From an uncultured Verrucomicrobiota bacterium (lineage in GTDB: Bacteria > Verrucomicrobiota > Kiritimatiellia > Kiritimatiellales > Tichowtungiaceae), in contig CAIKGD010000073.1 of the NCBI GenBank assembly GCA_903826865.1, positions 1 to 60,596 of the forward strand: a DNA stretch of 60,596 bases. Direction: 5' to 3'. The position numbers were made by a program, and so were the translations under genes. Below, piece by piece: positions 52,704-60,596 of this stretch (its first letter is position 1; every line of letters starts with the position of its first letter). The notes beneath the pieces were generated by a model. That model was not told where the DNA came from, searched no databases, and was given only the letters and a program-made list of their open reading frames with translations.

Positions 52704-54158
52704 CTACGCCACCGCGCCGGGATGAACGCGGGCTTTTTTATAATAGCTCAGGTGTTGCGGCAATTCGCGCAGGCACTCTGTGTTGTGTTCCTGTTTGGCA
52801 AGCCGCAGCGCTTTTTTTGCAGTTTCCACTGCGTCTTTAAAATTTCTGCTTTCTGCCTGCGCGGCGGCCAGAATCATAAAAGATTCTGCATTATATTCGC
52901 CGAGAATGATGGCGCGCTGGATCAGCTCAATCGCCTTGATCCCGTCACGGGCCTGTGAATTACGGTCCGTGGACAGCTTCCAGGCTCGTTTCTTGAGGAT
53001 GGAGGGCGAGTTCATGTCGGCGCTGGCCATTTCCAGTGTTCCGTCCGCGTTGACTTTTCCGATATCGGTGGCCGACTTGTCCAGTGAGATGCCCGCCGTT
53101 GAAAATTTTTGTTCAAGTGAAAGTTTGTCTACGGCTTGCAGATAGGCTTCGCGCGGGGCGATCATGCCGTCCTGTACCAGATTGAAGAGGCTGTCCGTAA
53201 AGGAGCGCATACCGACGGCGTGGCCGGTCTGAATGGCAGTGGGCAACTGGTGGGTTTTTCCGTCGCGGATATTGGCGCGCACCGCCGATGTGGCAAGCAG
53301 TATTTCAGCCGCGACAACCCGCCCGCCGTCCATTCGCTTGCAAAGGGTCTGGGCGATGACGCCGGTGAGGGTGTTGGCCAGCAGGGTGCGTATCTGATTC
53401 TGCCGGTCGCCGGGGAATTTATCAATAATACGGTCTACGGTGGAGGTGGCGGTGTTGGTATGCAGCGTAGCCAGCACCAGATGACCGGTTTCAGCGGTTT
53501 CAAGCGCAATTTCGGTGGTTTCCAGATCGCGCATTTCGCCGAGCAGAACAATGTCGGGATCTTCGCGCAAGGCCGCGCGCAGGGCTCCCGCGAAACTGCG
53601 GGTGTGCCGGTGCACTTCACGCTGGTTGATCAGGCAGCCTTTGGATCGGTGCATAAACTCAATCGGGTCTTCAATGGTGATGATGTGCTCTTTACGCGTC
53701 CGGTTGATGAGGTCGAGCATCGCGGCAAGGGTGGTGGATTTTCCGCTGCCGGTCGGGCCGGTGACGATGATGAGTCCCTTGGTGTGCATGCACAGGTCGC
53801 GCAAGGTGCCGGAAAAACTGAGGCCGAGGTCTTCCAGCGCGGGCACCTGCTCCGGAATGGTGCGGAATACGCCGCCTGTTCCGCAGATGTCTTTGAATAC
53901 GTTGACGCGGAAGTTTCCGATACCTTCCAGTTTGTAGGCAAAGTCGGTATCCCAGAGCTTCGCAAATTCAAGTGCATTATACTCGGGCATGATGGATTGC
54001 AGCATCGCTTCATTCTCACCCGGAGTCAGAACCGGAAACTCATTCAGAAAGCACATCTCGCCGTCGACGCGGATGCAGGGACAGAAGTCGGCGGAAAGGT
54101 GCAAATCGCTGGCACCGCGTTCTACAGCGAGTTTCAGCAGCTCATCAAGTCGGTTCAC
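52704..54158 (-). CDS. pilT: PilT-like twitching ATPase with C-terminal extension
   Basis: About 484 residues. The first 350 are a type IV pilus retraction ATPase: VERGASDLHLSADFCPCIRVDGEM, Walker A VTGPTGSGKSTTLAAML, ALREDPDIVLLGEMRDLETT, and TGHLVLATLHTNTA. About 110 further residues carry a TPR-like pair of helices (AESFMILAAAQAESRNFKDAVETAKKALRLA), unusual for PilT. The start is GTG at 54156-54158, with GGGAG upstream; the frame extends further without conservation. No other pil genes are in view. Confidence 0.88.
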   Translation of the reverse strand: MNRLDELLKLAVERGASDLHLSADFCPCIRVDGEMCFLNEFPVLTPGENEAMLQSIMPEYNALEFAKLWDTDFAYKLEGIGNFRVNVFKDICGTGGVFRTIPEQVPALEDLGLSFSGTLRDLCMHTKGLIIVTGPTGSGKSTTLAAMLDLINRTRKEHIITIEDPIEFMHRSKGCLINQREVHRHTRSFAGALRAALREDPDIVLLGEMRDLETTEIALETAETGHLVLATLHTNTATSTVDRIIDKFPGDRQNQIRTLLANTLTGVIAQTLCKRMDGGRVVAAEILLATSAVRANIRDGKTHQLPTAIQTGHAVGMRSFTDSLFNLVQDGMIAPREAYLQAVDKLSLEQKFSTAGISLDKSATDIGKVNADGTLEMASADMNSPSILKKRAWKLSTDRNSQARDGIKAIELIQRAIILGEYNAESFMILAAAQAESRNFKDAVETAKKALRLAKQEHNTECLRELPQHLSYYKKARVHPGAVA

Positions 54159-54264
54159 ATTAATACTCCCGTTTGAATACGTCTTTCGTTGTAACGATCT
54201 GTAAAATAGCAGGATGCGTTCCAAAACAGTATTAAAAACTGCCATTTTTAAAAGAGGTAAAACC

Positions 54265-54313
54265 TTGACGGGACAGTCTCTTTGCTGATTAATGCTAGCC
54301 TTTCGCGTATAAT
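54265..54313 (+). promoter_or_regulatory. Candidate promoters of rpoD
   Basis: TTGACG (54265-54270) and ATTAAT (54288-54293) are 17 bp apart; a perfect TATAAT follows at 54308-54313 with only a weak -35. Two overlapping starts are possible. Transcription from either favours the ATG at 54351 as the rpoD start. Confidence 0.45.
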
Positions 54314-54350
54314 GGAATCGTTGTATCTTTCTCAGGAATCGGAGATTTTC

Positions 54351-56279
<1,929 letters not shown>

Positions 56280-56307
56280 GCGAAAAGTTTTATTAACCTT
56301 TCTTCAG

Positions 56308-56338
56308 CCGGTATTTGGTTGCTGATAACAAATGCCGG
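56308..56338. terminator. Hairpin between convergent rpoD and transglutaminase gene
   Basis: CCGGTATTTG (56308-56317) and CAAATGCCGG (56329-56338) pair at 9 of 10 positions. It lies midway in the 64-bp convergent gap and may serve both transcripts. No long T-run follows. Confidence 0.5.
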
Positions 56339-56343
56339 GAAAC

Positions 56344-59300
56344 TCAACGCTTGCGTAAAAGAATGGCGCGGGCGGACGGGGCGGTCAGGCGGTTGTTGAG
56401 CTCCAGCAGTTTGTCGTAGTCGCCGGGCGGAATAATGGCGGCGTTGAGTTGTGCCTGCTGCAGGATAATGATCCGTCCGGTTTCTGCCGTAACTTTAACT
56501 TCTACGAAACCGGCATCGGCAGGCAGTTCGGTGTGGAATGTTTCAGGAATCAGGGCGGGCTCCCAGCCTTCGGGCAGCGCGATTTCGTAGAGGAAGGCTC
56601 TGCGAACCGGCTGCTCGATATAAAAAGGATTTTCGCGGCGGCTGGCCTGAAGGTTGAGCAGGTTGCCGAGGCCTTCCGGCAGGCTGAAGTACATCCGGTT
56701 TTCTGCACGCACAGCATAGGACGGCAGGCTGGCGGCGAACTGGAGCTGCCCCGGATGGGCGAAGGAGGTTTGAAGTTCGCCGGACGCCACGGCGGATTGC
56801 GATATCTGGCTGAGCAGACTCTGGTGTGTCCGCCGCCGATCTTCCGGCGTGAATTGGGCAAACTGCTTGTGGAATTTTTCGAACTCAGTTCCGGAGAAAA
56901 CTGTTTTTTTATTCAAGGCAACATTGCCGTTTTCAGAGACTTTAAGCTCAAAGCCGGTTTGGACGGCATCGGCGAATCCGGTGCGCGGGATTTCAAATTT
57001 TCCGTTTTTCAGATCAATGGCGGGCCGGTCGGCGTGGGCCAGCGTGCCGGGTTCTGCGTATTGGCCGCTGTCACCCAGGTAAATTATTTTTTTATCATCA
57101 CCGGCGACGGCAACGAGGACGGTGTCAAAGAAGTTCCGCTGCAAGGCGGTCATCACCGGCGCGCCGGGACCTGCATTGCGTGGCAGGCTGGAAGAGAGGA
57201 CGAAGCGCGGTTTGAGTCCGGCGGCGTCGAGCAAGGCGTAGAGCAGAACGGCGCGGTCGGACGTGTTGCCGCAGCCTTCAGCCAGCACCTGATCGGCGGG
57301 CGTTATGGCGGAGAGCGGCAGGGCGGATAGACCGGGCCCGGCTTCGCGGACAGTGCGGTCAACAAAGTCCCGCAGGACGGTTATTTTGCCGGTCCGGGTT
57401 TTAATTCCTTTGGTCAGCGCGCGCGCTTTAGCGGCGGCGGCCTTATCTTTTCCGGCGGCTGCGGTCAGTTTTTTTTCAACCTGAGCGGCGTAGCCGGCGG
57501 TGTCGCCGCAGGAAAGCAGTAGCGCCGGTCTAAAGGTCCAGTCGGGCGGCAGCCGCTCTTCTTTTCTGACCATGTCGCGGTTCTGTGCGGCCCATTCATG
57601 GACGATGTTATCGTTTTTGTGTGTCGTGCGCCGCCGGATGGCGAGCGGATCAGTGTTGTTGATTTTCAGATCCAGCCCGTGCGGCATTTCAACGCGGACG
57701 GTTTTGCTGACCAGCGGGTTGTGGCCGGAGAAATATTCTGCCGCAGAGAAGAAGGGCAGATCGCGGTAAAAGCTGAGGACGCGGTATTCGATAATGCTGC
57801 CGACCTCGACGCCGGGCAGGCTGGCAACCATGATTTTCTCCGCCGGATAGCGCGGTGCTTCGCCGGTCCATTTAGCATCCATGACATTGATTTCTTTTTT
57901 GGGATCAATGTACTGCACTTTTCCATCCGGCGCGGTAACGGTGGCGCTGCCCAGCATGGTGCGCTGCATCTCGGGGTTATAGGCGAATCTGAGATCGGAG
58001 GCCTGTTTTTTTCCGGCGTAGGTGAGCACCTGCTGACGGACAGTGCGCTCTTCTTTCCAGTTATGCGCATCATAAAGGGTGTATTGAACGGTTTCGTCCA
58101 GCGTGGCGAGGTCGGCTTCGGACGGAAAGCCGCTGCGCTCCAGAATAACCCGTTTGCGGGCATTGCGTTCGGAAGTTTTCAAATTCTGTTTAAGCGTCAG
58201 ATATTGTCCGGGGCTGAACTCGACCGTACGAAGCCTGATGTCGGCGCGGCTGATAAGCAGGGCATTGGTCGAGCTGACGGCGCGGCTGATGTAAAGCTCC
58301 GGGGTGTCAACCGTTTCATAACCGGGCAGGGCGGAAGAACGCAGCCCGCTCCGGCTGAGATCCAGCCGGACGGTTTCGGCGATCCCGCAGGTGAAGCCGG
58401 TATTGAGCGGATAGCGGCGCTTTTCCAGCCCGGTTCCGTCGCCGAGTACGCGCCCGAAAAGTCCGAAATGGTTGATGAGCGTCGGCACTTGCAGCAGCGC
58501 GGTTTCTGTTCCGGCGGCCAGCGCATTTTCAACCTCAAACGCAAGAGTGACAGAGAGCGGCACGGAAGTGTCGCGCACATTTTCCGGACGGATTTTCAGC
58601 TCCGTAAGCCGCGCCGCGCCGAGCGCCTGTTTCAGGAGTTCCTCGAAATACGGTTCGCGCTCTTCCGGTTTGAGCATGGCGAGCCGTCCGCGATACGAAG
58701 TGTCGTTGATTCCGCTGAACGAGAGAACCGCCTTCGCGGTGATCAGCCGGTCTTCGTCCAGCGCGGCATCCATTTCGATGGTGAGCATATTTTTTTCAGG
58801 CGGAACCACCGGCGAAGTCTGCAAGGTGGCGCCTTCCGGCGTAGCGACGAGATAACTGCGGTCGGAGAGATACGCCGGGAGCAGATCGCGCGTGTTTTCG
58901 TTGGTGGCATCCATCAGCTGCCAGCTTCCGTCTTCGTTGCGGACGGCGGTGATGGCGTGGTTAAACCACGGTTGCGGCACTTCGGGGTCTTTTTTCGGTC
59001 CGACGTAGATGAGGACGGGGCGGGCATCGAATCCGGCCAGGCGCAGCATGGACACGAGCAGAGCGGCTTTGTCGCGGCAGACCCCGTAGCGGTTGTCAAA
59101 GGTCAGCGAAACGTCATGCGGCTCGTAGCCGGGGGCTTCATTTTCAATCGTGAGCCCCATATAGCGAACGTCCTGCGAGACAAAGCGGAAGATGGACTCA
59201 ATTTGTTCCTGCCGGTTGGTGAGGCCCGCCGTCAGCTCACGGACTTTTTCTTTCATGGCCGGATTCGTGCGGTCGAGACGCGGACTGGAAAGCTCCCAGT

Positions 59301-60096
59301 ACCATTTCGAGAGCGTTTCCCAGTCGGGGATTGTGCTGATCAGCAGACGCTGCACCACAGTATAACTTTCGGGCATCTTCGGTTCTTCAAACATCCGCGG
59401 TACATCGCGCACCTCCCAGATGTAACGGATACGGTCGCCGTTTTTTTCAATCCGGCTGGTAACGGTTCCGGGAATTCCGGCTTTCAGTTCAATGCGCGCC
59501 GGCGGCAGGGCGGCGGGGGCATCAACTTCGTACACGGCATAGCTGATCGGGAACGTTTCTTCGAGTGTGAACAGATCGCCCCAGGTTCCGGGAACGACGG
59601 TTTTGGTCTGTTCGCTGGATACAGTGTAACGCAGAACATCGCCGATGCCGAGGTCAGGAACCGTCAGTTTGACGCTCTTTTCGTTGGGGTCGTAGATGTT
59701 GGCCTCCATCTGCCCCTGATTGATGGATTCGCGGCTCTGGGCGGCTAGGTCAACCGGAATAATGCGCCCGTCCGGCTTCGCCACTTCGGCGCGCACGAAG
59801 CGCATGGTGCCGTAAGCGGTGCTGTAGCCGATTTCGATATTCGATTTTTCCTGCCGGCCCTTTTCGGTCAGGATTTTAAAGGCCATATCGGTGATATAGC
59901 GGTAGGTTCCGTCGGTTTCGTACCGGATTCGGGTCTGGTCTTCGACCAGCAGCATATCGGCATCGGGATACTTTGCGGCGGAGCGGGCGGCCGCTGTAAG
60001 TGTATGGCGGGCAATTAATTCAGCCGACAGATCAAACTGTGCAGAAGCCAGGCCGGCGCTCACGACGATTAAGGCGGTCAAAAACTGTTTTTTCAT
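56344..60096 (-). CDS. Tandem DUF3857/transglutaminase-like exported protein
   Basis: A 1250-residue protein with a signal peptide (MKKQFLTALIVVSAGLASA). Residues about 40-225 are DUF3857. A transglutaminase core follows with Cys in FDNRYGVCRDKAALL, His in WFNHAITAV and Asp in LMDATNENTRD, near residues 330-410. The second half repeats the plan: a DUF3857-like part near residues 660-850, then AEGCGNTSDRAVLLYALL with Cys, but NFFDTVLVAV where His is expected and YLGDSGQYAEPG with Asp. The second domain may therefore be inactive. Target unknown. A 716-residue opposite frame is a shadow. Confidence 0.88.
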   Translation of the reverse strand: MKKQFLTALIVVSAGLASAQFDLSAELIARHTLTAAARSAAKYPDADMLLVEDQTRIRYETDGTYRYITDMAFKILTEKGRQEKSNIEIGYSTAYGTMRFVRAEVAKPDGRIIPVDLAAQSRESINQGQMEANIYDPNEKSVKLTVPDLGIGDVLRYTVSSEQTKTVVPGTWGDLFTLEETFPISYAVYEVDAPAALPPARIELKAGIPGTVTSRIEKNGDRIRYIWEVRDVPRMFEEPKMPESYTVVQRLLISTIPDWETLSKWYWELSSPRLDRTNPAMKEKVRELTAGLTNRQEQIESIFRFVSQDVRYMGLTIENEAPGYEPHDVSLTFDNRYGVCRDKAALLVSMLRLAGFDARPVLIYVGPKKDPEVPQPWFNHAITAVRNEDGSWQLMDATNENTRDLLPAYLSDRSYLVATPEGATLQTSPVVPPEKNMLTIEMDAALDEDRLITAKAVLSFSGINDTSYRGRLAMLKPEEREPYFEELLKQALGAARLTELKIRPENVRDTSVPLSVTLAFEVENALAAGTETALLQVPTLINHFGLFGRVLGDGTGLEKRRYPLNTGFTCGIAETVRLDLSRSGLRSSALPGYETVDTPELYISRAVSSTNALLISRADIRLRTVEFSPGQYLTLKQNLKTSERNARKRVILERSGFPSEADLATLDETVQYTLYDAHNWKEERTVRQQVLTYAGKKQASDLRFAYNPEMQRTMLGSATVTAPDGKVQYIDPKKEINVMDAKWTGEAPRYPAEKIMVASLPGVEVGSIIEYRVLSFYRDLPFFSAAEYFSGHNPLVSKTVRVEMPHGLDLKINNTDPLAIRRRTTHKNDNIVHEWAAQNRDMVRKEERLPPDWTFRPALLLSCGDTAGYAAQVEKKLTAAAGKDKAAAAKARALTKGIKTRTGKITVLRDFVDRTVREAGPGLSALPLSAITPADQVLAEGCGNTSDRAVLLYALLDAAGLKPRFVLSSSLPRNAGPGAPVMTALQRNFFDTVLVAVAGDDKKIIYLGDSGQYAEPGTLAHADRPAIDLKNGKFEIPRTGFADAVQTGFELKVSENGNVALNKKTVFSGTEFEKFHKQFAQFTPEDRRRTHQSLLSQISQSAVASGELQTSFAHPGQLQFAASLPSYAVRAENRMYFSLPEGLGNLLNLQASRRENPFYIEQPVRRAFLYEIALPEGWEPALIPETFHTELPADAGFVEVKVTAETGRIIILQQAQLNAAIIPPGDYDKLLELNNRLTAPSARAILLRKR

Positions 60097-60179
60097 AAGA
60101 CTCCGGAGTTTTACAGACAGACAGGGTAGCGGCAGATGCCGTTCAATACAATCTCTGCCGGATCGTAAATCTCCACTGA

Positions 60180-60596
60180 ACCGGCCAGTCAGAAATCGGC
60201 GCGTTCGACTCCGCGCACGCTCTCACCCAGCTCCGCATTCTCGGAGAGGGCATGGGCAACGAAATCGGTGCGGCGGTTACTGTTGAACCGGGCACGAACC
60301 GCTATATTTCCGTCCATGACCAGCGCGGCAGCGTCGCCGTTCTGCTCAATCCCGCAGGAAGCGTCGCGGAAAGCTACCGCTACGACGCCTACGGCAATGT
60401 GAAAATCTATGACGGACTCGGCAACCCTGTCACGCCGGAGTCTGGCGTAGGCGGATCGGCAATTGGCAACCCGTGGATGTTCAGCTCCAAGCGGTTTGAC
60501 AAGGAAACCGGCCTCATCAACTTCGGCCGCCGCTTCTACGACCCAACCGTTGGCCGCTTCGTCACCGCCGACCCGTCCGGTTTCGCCGACGGCCCC
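60180..60596 (+). pseudogene. 5'-truncated Rhs/YD-repeat core, running off the window
   Basis: The frame is open from just after a TGA at 60177 to the last base, 139 codons. It encodes the end of an Rhs shell: RYISVHDQRGSVAVLLNPAG, YRYDAYGNVKIYDGLGN and the core motif FDKETGLINFGRRFYDPTVG ending RFVTADPSGFADGP. Family similarity begins near LRILGEGMGN, right after the stop, and hundreds of YD-repeat residues expected upstream are absent. It is either a displaced Rhs tip, which can carry a variable toxin end beyond the window, or a decayed relic. An ATG at 60252 could start it. Confidence 0.7.

Noticed and set aside
57598-59748. 716-codon open frame on the plus strand
   Set aside because: It lies wholly antisense to the DUF3857/transglutaminase gene, whose domains are clear. 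It has no start context or recognisable domain, and its length is explained by GC-rich codon bias of the real gene.

Overview
The window is a 60.6 kb piece of a moderately GC-rich bacterial chromosome. It is gene-dense and carries mostly housekeeping genes on both strands. The organism looks like a diderm: lipoprotein signals, Lgt, a flippase with glycosyltransferases, and PilT are present. The best guess is the PVC superphylum, probably a Kiritimatiellota- or Verrucomicrobia-like lineage. This is inferred from scattered his and trp genes, a PPi-type phosphofructokinase, agmatine deiminase plus N-carbamoylputrescine amidase, a primary sigma factor with a long Lys/Ala/Pro tail, and many short palindromic repeats between genes. 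I could not test the placement. No rRNA, tRNA, CRISPR array, complete phage or transposase gene was seen.

Layout. 1-5.4 kb: polysaccharide O-acetylation pair (AlgI-like MBOAT, AlgJ-like SGNH protein) and two glycosyltransferase-like genes. 5.4-8.8 kb: pfp, lone rpsD with terminator, a DnaQ-like exonuclease, a DUF2059 protein. 8.8-12.9 kb: minus-strand operon nadK-esterase-lgt-pyrC. 12.9-15.5 kb: glycosyltransferase and flippase. 15.7-17.9 kb: hisF and hisI around an oppositely oriented DUF6680-like gene. 18-22.2 kb: Gre-like factor, RluA, MprF, zinc-ribbon protein. 22.2-25.2 kb: aguA-aguB-rsgA operon. 25.3-31.7 kb: NagZ-like lipoprotein, DAHP synthase, trpE, an inserted GxxExxY element, trpG, tatD, SH3 protein. 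31.7-35.2 kb: RecB-like nuclease, two esterases, a membrane protein and a chimeric esterase/EttA relic. 35.4-39.2 kb: potABCD with terminator. 39.3-43.5 kb: AmrS-like radical SAM, lipA, GT2, NifU-like, a UPF0316-like protein, a small membrane protein. 43.6-49.6 kb: an NtrB/NtrC-type pair split by a four-helix-bundle element, a GT-C membrane protein, fmt. 49.5-54.2 kb: TPR lipoprotein, a 29-residue basic protein, hisG, PilT. 54.3-60.6 kb: rpoD, a 1250-residue DUF3857/transglutaminase protein, and a 5'-truncated Rhs core running off the end.

The most striking feature is a pair of small IVS-like elements. One carries a GxxExxY (PD-(D/E)XK-like) gene and lies exactly between trpE and trpG, bordered by inverted ends and a 12-bp direct repeat that supplies the trpG start codon on its right side. 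The other carries a four-helix-bundle gene (family of 23S rRNA intervening-sequence proteins) and lies between a histidine kinase and its response regulator, bordered by 26-bp inverted repeats. Both protein families are unrelated in fold, yet the two elements share one architecture: a single ORF inside inverted ends, placed at an operon junction without breaking either neighbour. The window also holds a dispersed 19-bp palindrome (TTTTCCAA-N3-TTGGAAAA, about 15 copies), 8-bp-periodic GGAATNNN arrays, and many GC-rich hairpins.
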